A stretch of DNA of 64,000 bases. Origin: Pampus argenteus (lineage: Eukaryota > Chordata > Actinopteri > Scombriformes > Stromateidae). The first letter of the stretch is position 1; each line of letters opens with the position of its first letter. Below are positions 11,949 through 21,461 of the stretch, in pieces. The translations under genes and the position numbers were made by a program. The stretch is taken from assembly GCA_036937835.1 (NCBI GenBank), contig CM072863.1, forward strand, positions 5,331,501 through 5,395,500, given 5' to 3'. The notes under the pieces were generated by a model. The model searched no databases, had not been told where the DNA came from, and saw nothing but the letters and a program-made list of their open reading frames with translations.

Positions 11949-14900
11949 TTAGTCTCCATTCTCTTTTTTCTTCTTTTTCTTTTTCTTCTCAGACACTGGT
12001 ATTTCTGGGACATCTTCTGCTGGCTCCGTGTCCACAGCCTCAGTCTTTTGTTTCTTTTTCTTCTTGACTGGAGTATCTGTGTCTTCAGCCTCCTCTGCCG
12101 GGACCTCTACCTCCTCAGCCTCAGATTTTCGCTTCTTTTTCTTCTTTGCTGGAGTTTCTTCTGCTCCGTTCTCTGCTTGGACCTCCATCTCCTCAGCTGG
12201 TTTCTTCTTTTTCTTCTTCGCTACAGGGGTGTCATCAGCTTCTCCTTCGGCCTTAAATAAAGCGAAGCAAGAGAAAATACAGTCAGTGGGAAAGTAACTA
12301 AATGCTAGCTTTAAATAACGCCAAATATATCTTAAGTGGCTGCAATGTCTGACTCGCTTCAGTGATCAAGTCCATTGTTTAGGGCCAGCCAATGGTTCGG
12401 AGTCAGGCTGATCTAGCATGTCGTACACTGAGACAGGACCACAAGTCTGGGTCAAATCTCAAATCAAAACACGCATAAGCCTTAGAAGACGGTATAATGA
12501 AGGCTCACCTCAGCTTCACCATTCGCGTCACCATTTTCTTCTTGCAACTTCTTCTCACGCTTCTTGCGTTTCTTTTCCTTCTTCTCCAGTTTCCGCTTGA
12601 TCTCAGCTGCAACGTCAGTAGCCTAAGATGATGGGGGGGGAAAACATATGCAATTACAATCAAGCTTTAACATGAGCTTATTCTGAAAAATGACAATGCT
12701 GTGTCAGGCTCATTAAATCAGTTTAACCCCCACAGTGATGTCAGGAGGAATGATGTCATCATTCACAGCATTGACAGACTGCATGAACCTCGTCTGAGCT
12801 CACCTCTTTCACAGCATCTTTCATGACATCCACATTCTTCCGAGGCACGTCGCCGGTCTCATAAAAAGACAAGCGCTCCTCCACCTGTTCACGCAGCTTG
12901 TCGCCAAACACAGACGTGGGTACCTCTGTTAAGAGACAATATGAAAGTCCAAGTCAGCAGAAGACTAAAGCATGTTTAAAAAAGCATCCTAACAGATTTG
13001 TGGCTTTGCTCAGGAAAAAAAGCTTCTCAACATCAACCCGAGGGATGCATACTGTTGACGAAAAATATGAGCATCACTGCAAGTTACGCCACACAAGTTT
13101 ACACAGACATGAGTGAACTTAAAGCAACAACACTCGACAAAGGTCACTCACCTGAGAAACAGTCGATGCGCGAGGCGATGGTGCACTTGTTTGCCAGATA
13201 TCTGGAGATGCGGCCTTTGTTCTTCGCTGCAGCACGTCCAATAAAGGTCGAGTGGAAGATGAGTCCGTACTTGGGGGTGTTACCGCGCGTCTTTAGAGCT
13301 CTGTAAAAATACAGCTGCTTTTACACCCAGGATGAACAGTTATGGAACATGTTCTCCAACAGGCACAATCTACACTATGTCAATTCCACTAGGTCTCCAC
13401 TTTACATTGATTCAGCTGTATAACTAGCATTTCCAAATCACTACCTCTATGTTGTGAATGGCTGCTCAGACTGTGGGGGGTGCATTTGGGCGAGAGGGAT
13501 CACTCCAGAGAAGACTTGAGTCTTTTCCAGTCACCCTGCTCTGCTCCAGCCCAGCCCTGCCATCACTGCAACCAATTCTTCCCCCAGCAGGGAGGGGGCG
13601 CCCCAGTACCTGAACAGGGCCTTTTCTGCTCCCAGGATCTGAACGGTGGAGGCCGGGTACTTGGCCAGGTTGGTTAGACTGCCGGCATGAGAGATCAGAC
13701 GAGCGCCCACCTAAAAGGAAGCATAGTGTCAGATAGTGTCACAACATACAGCATGACTTTAGAAGCTTATTTCACAATTTGAGGACCATCAGCACCGGAT
13801 GAGTTTCTCATCACACAGATTCAGTGGATTGACAGATTTTGGTATAACATCATTGGTCCTTTAGGTCATGTAAGACCTGTACAGAACAAACAGCTCACCA
13901 CTTCTCCAATCAAGGCTGCCAGGTTTGGAGCCACTTGGCCCATCTTGGATCGCAGGTACTCTTGTAGCTCCAGCCGATAGGCAGCCAGAGACACGACACG
14001 ATTAGAGAACCTCTCTATGTTGATCAGGTCAATGGGAGAGATGTCCATACCTGGAGAAGGAAAAAAAAAAAAGGTAAAATATGACAAGTGATACAGCTAA
14101 TAACAGATTTTACACCTAATATGCAACATATGGTTGTTTCTCCCGACAGGATCCGCAGCGAGGATTTGAGCCTTCACTACAGGTTTATGAGAGAGCTACT
14201 CTGCCCCCCTGTGTTAGGCACCGAGGACAATTATTGGTCCAAGGTGGGCATATAAGGGGCACAGTGTGGTTCAAGTCTTAAACAAGTGTCAGTATGTGCA
14301 AGCTCCTCTGCAAGCTAGTATGTTAGTGTATTAGATTGTGTACTGACCCATGGAGGACCGCGATGCATCTAGGATGGCCTGAGCCTTGGCGCTGTCCATC
14401 ACCACCTCCTCCAGGCTCTCCAGACTCTCCTCTGACAACTCCTTCCTGTTGCCGATGAGCTGGGCCAGGCGGCAGTACATGGAGTTGTCTGACACGATCT
14501 TGATCAGCTCTGGGAAGTGGTAGCCATACCACTCACTGAAGACACAGAGGACAGACTGTCAGCAAATACAACACTGATGGTGCCACTGTGTTGCATCAGG
14601 TTGCATTAATGTTTCCCTTACCGGACACGCATGGAGAAAGTGTTGATGTCTTTGTCCAACTGATCCAACAGAGCAATGGACTGGATGATCATGTTGTCGG
14701 CCCTGTTGACATTGAATTTGACCTTGGCTCTGGAGTAGCTGTGGCCGAGACCCAGCTGTGCCTTGGAGGCAGCAAGGCCAGTCAGACCCTTCACCAGAGA
14801 GTGAAAGTGCAGGCGCACACCTGAGAGGACAGACGGTGAGGGAATAAAAAAGGTTTGTTGGCGTCAGGTGGAAAAGAAGCAGGAACAGCAGGAGACCAGT

Positions 14901-16829
14901 GGCTGTTCAGATTTTCAGTATAAACCTTCATGAGTCTCAGGATCATAAGATCGCATCACAACAGGCCACATATAAAATACTTTAGCAGGACAACTCAGCT
15001 GTAGGAACTGACTCCAGAAAGTTGGGAGCAACTAAATCAAATCTCTCAGAGTAAACATGTCAGATTAGTTTTCTCACCTCTAGTTATCTCCGCCACCACA
15101 CCACCCGTTTGAATGGAAATGGTAAATTCTTCTTGTAAAGCTGCTCCGATTTTGGCATCTGAAACCCCCAACGCAGCTTTCTTCTTCCCAGAGAGGGGCA
15201 GGTTTGTCTCAAGGAACAACTTCAGGTCTGCGTGAACCACACCTGGAAGCGGAGGACACAAAACTCAACTGTTTACACACGTTGAGGTGCCATATACACA
15301 AACATTTAATGCAATGTTTGAGCAAACGAAAACGAGTAGCTATTCTGACTTCAGTCCCAGATTTAATTCAGCCACTTAAATGTAATTGCATGTCTTGTCC
15401 AGCAAGTGTCGCTATTTTGACTGTATCCATTTTCAAACTATTGCTTCGTACAGTAACTCAGAAAGCTTTATCCTACCCTCACAGCACTATGAATAAACAC
15501 TTCAAACACTACTACTATTCAAGAAGGCTTTCCTCAGATGTTCAGGTTAGACATTAAAGTTGTCAGCACAGTAACTCAGGGGATTGACAGATTATAGAAC
15601 ATCATTACAACTGAGGACACCTTTAAATAAAAAATAAAACTACCAAAAGGTAAGAAAACAACTCACCTTCGGAGATGGCGTTTATGTTCTCCAGGGCAGC
15701 CTGGGCAGACTTGAAGGGGAAGAAGGCAGCCAGGCTAACCATGCTGTTGAACTTCCCAAGGTTCAGCACGCTCTCCTCAACCTAAAACACACAATCGATC
15801 AATCAATCATTAGACACGTGCAACGTGATGGGGAATGAGCACAGAGAAGGGAGGACAGACACCCACCTGGGGCAGCAGCATGCCGATCTCCTCCACCTCT
15901 TTGATGGCGAACAGCGCGTATCCCGCCGCATGCTCGAACAACACATGCAACAGCACCTGTGGAAGATAAAACATGAGATCAGTGACTCGTGTGACATCCA
16001 TTAACAGTGTCAACAATACACTAAGTTAAATGTGACCAGTCAACCTTATGATATCCTGGTATCTAAGGTCAACATGCAATGTTGGAGCTAAATACATACG
16101 CAGTGCTGTGTCTGACTTCAGTTTATTGGAGTTTGTTCTCCGATTCTGGGGATTATTTTTTAATTAGCTTGTTAGTATTTGTGAGTTTTATCTTTTTATT
16201 AAGTATACGGCACTTCGTATGTTCACAAACAGACCAGGAGGACTAAAGCTTGTAATAGTTGTCTTTTAAAGCTTAGAGATTATACAGTTTAACCGATTTG
16301 TGAATATAAAACTTGATCAAAATACTAAACAAATTAATCGTATAGCCTTTAAATGCAAATTGTTATATTTTGCAAATACTGATTAGTTGGATAAAAACCT
16401 GTGAAGCATCTAACGAGTCACATTTACACGCAACCACGTTGTCGTGATGTTGCACCCACGTGTCGACCTGGGCCCTTGCGGGGAAACTGCCACGAAGCTA
16501 ACTTGTGCTAATAGCATAAATACACCGCAAACTCATGTATAGTGACTAAAGATATATACAAAACGCTGTTTCACTTGCAGGACTAAGACTTAATAAAGCT
16601 GATAATGTTCACTGTCAGTAGTAGCAGCTTAAGTAGGTTAAATTAAAGACGCATGCTAACCACATGGGAGGCTAACTGCTGAGCGGCCTTCATCTGTACT
16701 GCAGTAAACACGCGAAAATAGACATTTCTATCATTAAACCGTCGTCTCCTTAAAGAGCCTTCAACTGTATCTTACAGTGACAAAACTTTATAAATAAGCT
16801 CCGACACCCAGCACTACTTTTCTTACCAT
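11949..16829 (-). CDS. nop56: Nucleolar protein 56 (NOP56), core box C/D snoRNP protein, complete
   Basis: NOP56 pairs with NOP58, fibrillarin and SNU13 in box C/D snoRNPs that direct 2'-O-methylation of rRNA in the nucleolus. Coding exons in transcript order: 16827-16829 (ATG only, then GTAAGA donor), 15867-15956, 15667-15781, 15078-15242, 14622-14820, 14348-14535, 13899-14050, 13610-13710, 13152-13300, 12804-12925, 12509-12622, 11949-12251. This gives 566 residues (human 594). The N-terminal NOP5NT domain begins [18 protein letters not shown]. The NOSIC/Nop core includes [35 protein letters not shown] and [15 protein letters not shown]. The C-terminus is the family's KKE/D tail, with at least four runs of lysines divided by acidic segments. 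Family identity is near certain. The introns host box C/D snoRNAs listed separately. The ATG forms an exon by itself at its 3' end, so the second exon supplies Val-Leu-Leu-His directly. Confidence 0.97.
12694..12773 (-). ncRNA. SNORD57: Box C/D snoRNA SNORD57 orthologue in nop56 intron 10
   Basis: On the - strand a perfect 10-bp terminal stem (CAATGCTGTG at 12764-12773 with CACAGCATTG at 12694-12703) encloses a canonical C box ATGATGA (12756-12762) and D box CTGA (12704-12707). An internal CTGA at 12741-12744 can be D'. The 16 nt next to the D box (12708-12723) are complementary to 18S rRNA GCTCATTAAATCAGTT, and the fifth nucleotide from the D box pairs with the A known as Am99, the SNORD57 target. 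Human SNORD57 is also in a NOP56 intron. The 18S match is from memory. Confidence 0.92.
13006..13082 (-). ncRNA. SNORD56: Box C/D snoRNA SNORD56 orthologue in nop56 intron 9
   Basis: The - strand carries C box GTGATGC (13071-13077), D box CTGA (13010-13013) and a 4-bp terminal stem TTGC/GCAA. Just after the C box it reads ATATTTTTCGTCAACAG, which I recall as the conserved part of human SNORD56. TATTTTTCGTCA is complementary to 18S TGACGAAAAATA, around the methylated C517. A C'-like TTGATGT follows. Human SNORD56 is also hosted by NOP56. The C box departs from consensus at its last base. Confidence 0.87.
13460..13573 (-). ncRNA. Probable box C/D RNA, SNORD86-like, next to the 5' splice site of nop56 intron 8
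   Basis: The - strand shows GGTTGC-A-GTGATGG (C box 13560-13566) and CTGA-GCAGCC (D box 13466-13469), joined by a 6-bp terminal stem with one G-U pair (13568-13573 with 13460-13465). At 114 nt it is longer than most C/D snoRNAs. It starts only 36 nt after the annotated exon 8 donor and ends shortly before a second possible donor. Human SNORD86 is, as I recall, in the corresponding NOP56 region and takes part in autoregulation of NOP56 splicing. The identity rests on position and boxes, not on recalled sequence. Confidence 0.5.
13782..13860 (-). ncRNA. SNORD110: Box C/D snoRNA SNORD110 orthologue in nop56 intron 7
   Basis: The - strand has a 7-bp terminal stem AGGACCA/TGGTCCT (13854-13860 with 13782-13788), C box ATGATGT (13847-13853), D' CTGA (13821-13824), a perfect C' box GTGATGA (13808-13814) and D box CTGA (13789-13792). 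The guide before D' contains AATCTGTCAATCC, complementary to 18S GGATTGACAGATT. The fifth nucleotide points to the first U of GGAUU, recalled as U1288, the SNORD110 target. Human SNORD110 also lies in NOP56. The terminal A-to-T change in the C box is the only weak point. Confidence 0.88.
14898..14969 (-). ncRNA. Candidate box C/D snoRNA in nop56 intron 4, target not recognised
   Basis: The - strand reads GTGGCCTGTT, then GTGATGC (14953-14959), then internal CTGA boxes, then CTGA (14907-14910) and ACAGCCACT. GTGG and CTGT on the 5' side pair with ACAG and CCAC on the 3' side, with a one-base bulge. Spacing of about 72 nt suits the family. I do not recognise an rRNA target in either guide, and the C box has a final C instead of A, so this stays a candidate. 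Confidence 0.35.
15558..15612 (-). ncRNA. Second SNORD110-guide box C/D RNA in nop56 intron 3, short or degenerate
   Basis: The - strand has AGTTG-TA-ATGATGT (C box 15599-15605), the 13-nt 18S guide AATCTGTCAATCC directly before CTGA (15576-15579), and a second CTGA (15563-15566) followed by CAACT, which pairs with AGTTG. The C box plus guide resemble the intron 7 RNA, so one is likely a copy of the other. Only 9 nt separate the two CTGA boxes, with no room for C'. The real 3' end could lie further on at a later CTGA (15542-15545 or 15534-15537). Confidence 0.45.
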
Positions 16830-17000
16830 GATTAGTTAGTGTCCGCAGCAGCCCGCAGAGCGTGTCTGCTCTGCTCCTCCGCCGCGGTATAAAGACTGTG
16901 AACTAGCGAGCGCACGTTCCACCTAAACTAAATACCGCGACAAGATATCGCGAGAATTCACAAAAGAAGCTCTCGTCACCACCGACTGGAAACAGAGCGG
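16830..17000 (-). promoter_or_regulatory. nop56 promoter with a TCTCGCGA element
   Basis: Upstream of the nop56 ATG lies a GC-rich stretch with TCTCGCGA (16948-16955 on the - strand), a core promoter motif common in housekeeping and translation-related genes, and CTTTATACCGCGG nearer the likely start. The transcription start itself is not fixed. Confidence 0.45.
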
Positions 17001-19080
17001 AAAACAAACTTGCTTTATTGGTAAAGAGGTTGGCTAGTGTCATATAAGGTTTTTTTTTTTTGTTTTATTTCTAACAAAGTAAAATGCTTCACATGTTTGC
17101 TTATCATATCTACACTCACTTTACATTACTTTAGGAAAGAATTTATTATTTGGATTCACTGAATATGAATCTGTTTGCAGTTCTATCTGATTAGTTTTGC
17201 TAGATTTGCTTTGAAACTACTAGTATGTAATGTAAATATTTGACTCATGCATATCCAAAACATATGCTTTCAATTTCTGATTGGAGTCATGTTGAATTTG
17301 ACTTAAGTGATTATTCAAAGATAATAGCCATGAGATGGCAATGAAGCATCACGTTTTCAGGTCTAATCAGGCAAGGTAAGTGAAAACACCTGTGTGACTG
17401 GGCCATGGGCTGGTCTCCCACCAGTTAGTTTCCATTTATAAAAAGGGGAAAGTAATTTTACCAAAATATCTAGACAGCTTTAGAAAACATTACTTAGACT
17501 TGAGTACATATAAGGTTTTTTTTTTTTTTTTGTTTTTTTTGGATAAGCCTATTATTTCCAGACACTGATAGATACACATTTGATAATTAGTGTTTATGGC
17601 ACCAGGACATGGGATCGACTCAAAATAAACTATAGTGCCCTGATGCTTGTTGTAAAGAAGGAACATGCTCACTTATTTATGCTGTTAAACTGTGTCTACA
17701 TAAATCAACATTTTTTTTTAGTAGGACCAGTTCGTTATTGGTTTTTCCTCAAGGGATTTGTTAACATTAAAAACATGTAGAATATTGTCGGCCTTGTCCT
17801 TTTTAAAGGGAAAGTCTAATAACAATAGGCTAACAGTACTACCTTTACTGAGACTTTAACTTGTACTTTGAACAAATATCTTGAGCTGATCACCACTGTA
17901 TAGTGATGATGTAATTACTGGATTGTCTTCATAGACTCTGAGTAATTGGACAACTGTGGAGACACCATGACAACACTTTTTCTCAGGTATGGGGACATTT
18001 TTACTTTTATTTTAAATAATCTTTTAGGTTATTTGGAAGAAGAAAAAAATTAACAAGTGTCACTAAATGATGCATCTTGATGTTTTAATTTCCTTAGGTG
18101 GTATAGGTGTGCAGATAATTTAAGTAGTAAAAAGTAAATTCTTTTTCAGGACTGTACATAACATGTAAAAGCCCCAAAATCAGGTGATGGAAAAATGTAA
18201 CACCAGCTTGTGCGTCAGTGTGATGTTTGTTACATTAAGTGCTACAGAGGAGGATAAAAGCTGCAGCAAATTGACCACATTGGTGGCAATATCTTCCTCT
18301 ACAGAGTATTCTGACAACGGCATAAACCTGCAAATACCGTTTCACCGCCATGCAGGAAAACAGTGAAGTGTCACATTTAGGAAAAAGCATCATTAAAGTT
18401 CTTTAGAGTCGTGAGGTTTCCGAGGAGCGGATGCATGTGGTTCTGTTTGTGCATAGGTATAAATTACCGGCAGGTCATAAATGTCATATTATGTTGGATA
18501 TTACTTGAAAGCAGAGCATTTATGGCTGACCTCTTTCATCCCCTGTTGGGTACAACACGCACACTGTTAAAGTCCAGTACATTAATCAAAATAATGTTTT
18601 TTTTTTCAGGTTGCACTTTGTTTCCTCTTTAACTTTCTCAGTTTGTAGTCTTAATGTAAGATGAGTTATGGATAGGTTAGTTGTTAAATTATCTGTTCTT
18701 TATTTTATTTTTAATTTTTAATTTTTAATCGTTTGATAAATGCAAAGTTTGCTGTCGTAATGAGACCGCGGATATCTACGAAGGAATAGTCATTGCTTTG
18801 TTTTCTACAAAGGCACATCCGATCTGACAAATAACTCATATATCACGCATCAAACATCCTATACTTAACACACATCACAGGACTCCTCATCGATCTGTCA
18901 TTTTTGTCAATCTTGTCAAAGGCCTGCATACTTTCAGGATGGTAAGCTTACTATCCTAATAATAAAAAAAAAAAACAGTAATATCTATGTTTCCAGGATC
19001 CTGGATGAGAGTGCTTGAACGAGCCTGTTGAGGAGCGGATGTGTGGGAGGATGGTAAAAAGCTCAGGGATCAGGAGAGGG
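17001..19080. other. Intergenic, nop56 to motilin, no gene seen
   Basis: AT-rich sequence between the divergent nop56 and motilin genes. Several short open frames lack splice or family support. Poly-T runs occur near 17048 and 17517. I see no RNA gene or clear mobile element. Confidence 0.5.
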
Positions 19081-19085
19081 CTTGA

Positions 19086-19091
19086 TATAAA
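19086..19091 (+). promoter_or_regulatory. Motilin TATA box
   Basis: TATAAA in the context GATATAAAGG lies about 30 bases before a short exon-like segment that ends in a good donor (GACGCAGCAC then GTGAGT at 19171). This gives a TATA promoter and an untranslated first exon of about 55 bases (19116-19170), a usual arrangement for a tissue-restricted hormone gene. Confidence 0.6.
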
Positions 19092-19703
19092 GGCTGCCTG
19101 GGACAAGCCAACTCTCAGACCGGTGGAGCTCAGCTCATCTTAAAGCGACTGACCTAAACTGACGCAGCACGTGAGTAACACACAACTTCTGCTTCTGTCA
19201 AATCTCCCACCCTCTCCTCGGGTTTTCCCTCCCCTCTGTTACTCCCGTCTTTCTCCCCTTTCACGTCCTCCCTTCATTCCCTTACATTTGTGTCCAGAGC
19301 TGTCTTGCTGTTGAAAGTACGACCGGTTCATGCTTCATCTTATCTTGCTTGTCAGCGGAGCAGTTTGTTGTTTGTTACTTTCATGCTCCCACTCCCGACC
19401 TCTCTGCTTCCCTATCTGTTATCTATTTGTCAACCTCTCCCTTGCATAATAACATGGGATCTTCTTTCTGTGTCCTGGGAACAACACACACACACACACA
19501 CACACACACTCTGCACCTCCTGTCAAATACTATACGTTGACCTATTTTGAGAGTTGCCTCTTTCATTCCCTATTTCTGACCTCACTGCCACTCACCCAGT
19601 GTCTTTGTGGAAATACCTACTGTACTGCATGTCTGTTTCGGTATGTATATGCTATGTATGGTATGAGTATATGCGCACGTGTATGTGTCCAGAGCGGAGC
19701 ATT

Positions 19704-20857
19704 ATGAGCATGCGCGGAGCAGTGGCTGGTTGTGTGGTGCTGGTGTGCCTGGTGGCGCTGCTGGCTGACAGGACGGAGGGACACATCACCTTCTTCAGTC
19801 CAAAGGAGATGATGCTCATGAAGGTAAGCAGCTTGTGTGTGTGATTGGACGGTGTACAGATGTAGGGCTTGAACAATAATTTGATGTTGGATTACACATT
19901 ATGTAACCTCTAATGACAAACATGCCATATTTCTAGCTTCTTTTCTTTTTTTTCTTGCTCACCTTGGCCTTTAGGGCATTTCTTCACTATTCCCTGACAT
20001 TTTATAGACCAAACAAACAATCATTTAATCAAGAAAATAATCAATCAGATCAATCAATAATGAAAGTAATTGTTAGTGGCTGCCTGAGTGGCAAATAACA
20101 TGTTAACATTGACTTTTATAAGAGTGATATTTTGTCCACTTTGCTCGATAACTTTGTAGGGAAGATGAACTGATTCTTGTGAATTCTAGTTTGCCAAAAT
20201 CAATGTGGGGACCTGATAAACCGTCTGCTGCTCATGAAACAAAGTAGTTTATTGATAAGGGGCGGAAGTGTGGCTCTCCATACGTATTTTTCACGTTTGT
20301 ATATGTGCATCTGTTTTGTTTTGTTTTTTTGTAGGAGCGAGAGGGTAGGAAGGACATGGAGCCTCGATCAGAGGACAGTCAGTTTGAGGAAGTCACCGTC
20401 CAACAGCTTCCTCAGGTTCAACGTGGTGGAAATCCTGTGAGTACACACACCGACATAAGTACACACACAGCTGTCAATGCTATTTCAATCGTCCCACTGA
20501 CAGAAAATAATACGAGGCATTGACGCTTATTTTCTGTGTTTGTGTGTGTGTGTGTGCGCGTTCAGGATAAAACGGTAGAGATCGCCATCCGTCTTTCGCC
20601 CAAACAGCTGGATCACGTGGCTCCGGTGCTCGAGGAGATCATCCATGAAATAGTGGAGGAACGTCAGAAAGGTAGGAAGTATTTGAACGGTGCAGGAAGT
20701 GCAACTTTTGTAATAGACTAGCAATTTGGCCTTGTGTATTGTTTTGTTATCAGAAGATTATTAATAGACACAGACTCTCAAGCGACAGTGCTTTGATTAA
20801 AAGTTTCTCTGATAACCATAATGTTCTTTCACTATCTTTGTCTCTGCAGCGAAATAA
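19704..20857 (+). CDS. mln: Promotilin (motilin precursor), complete
   Basis: Motilin is a gut hormone that drives interdigestive contractions through the motilin receptor (GPR38 family). Coding exons: 19704-19823, 20335-20436, 20566-20671, 20850-20857, giving 111 residues. The last exon adds only Ala-Lys and the stop. Residues 1-26 form a signal peptide with hydrophobic core VAGCVVLVCLVALLA. The mature peptide begins HITFFSPKEMMLMKERE (27-43), the fish motilin pattern. GRK follows at 44-46, so glycine plus a dibasic site could yield a 17-residue amidated peptide. The acidic C-terminal part (IRLSPKQLDHVAPVLEEIIHE) corresponds to the motilin-associated peptide of mammals. Ghrelin was considered; the FFSPKEM core and lack of the GSSFLSP start exclude it. 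A second ATG two codons in (Met3) is possible, but both give the same mature hormone. Confidence 0.93.
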
Positions 20858-20961
20858 CGAGGTCGAAGACACAAGTGGATGAACGCTGTATAAATTCTTC
20901 TTCTTAAAAAAAAAGAAGCACTGAATGCCCAAATGTTTTATTGTGTTTTAATGGATCAGTC

Positions 20962-20967
20962 AATAAA
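20962..20967 (+). terminator. Motilin poly(A) signal AATAAA
   Basis: AATAAA lies about 105 bases after the motilin stop codon, followed by a GT-rich stretch, a typical cleavage site. The 0.5 kb between here and the convergent dehydrogenase stop codon (20970-21461) shows only poly-A/T runs. Confidence 0.65.
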
Positions 20968-21461
20968 TGGAAGTGATTGTGTCACATATTGGAGCCTCTG
21001 TTTTTTTTTTTTTTAATGTCTACTTCTGGAAAAGCATGTTACCTTGAACTGGCCGCACGGTGTCAGCATTACTGTCAGGAAATGTCTTTGCACACATTCA
21101 CTAATGGATGTTACAGGACTCTCTTAAAAAAAGAAGAAAACATGACCAACATTTTCCAGAAAAACGACATGAGGGAATCAGCTGTTGAAAACACTATTTT
21201 ATGTAGTACTTCTGCATTTAAAAAAAAAAAAACAGCAACAAGAATATACGGTCAATGCATATGAGGGTTGTACAAATATTAAGATAGAGGACGGGCTTTT
21301 CTTACAAAACATGTCAGTTCATCCCTACAAAGAAAATGATGATTTTCGACACATCTCACTATTACGTCACAATTGTTCACTCAACAACAAAAAAAAACAA
21401 CTAATAATCGGGCAGAGTCTGACCTAGTTTCTGTTATCAAGCTGCCAGTTGCATAGTCGTT

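Noticed and set aside
12028..12297. Open frames on the + strand over the last nop56 exon
   Set aside because: They are the Ser/Phe-rich shadow of the lysine-rich NOP56 tail.
13500..13535. Hairpin AGAAGACT/AGTCTT within nop56 intron 8 as an independent RNA gene
   Set aside because: It lies inside the longer C/D candidate and has almost no loop; no H or ACA boxes were seen.
14120..14300. Possible H/ACA snoRNA (SNORA51-like) in nop56 intron 6
   Set aside because: Human NOP56 hosts an H/ACA RNA, but I could not draw two hairpins with an H box and an ACA end here.
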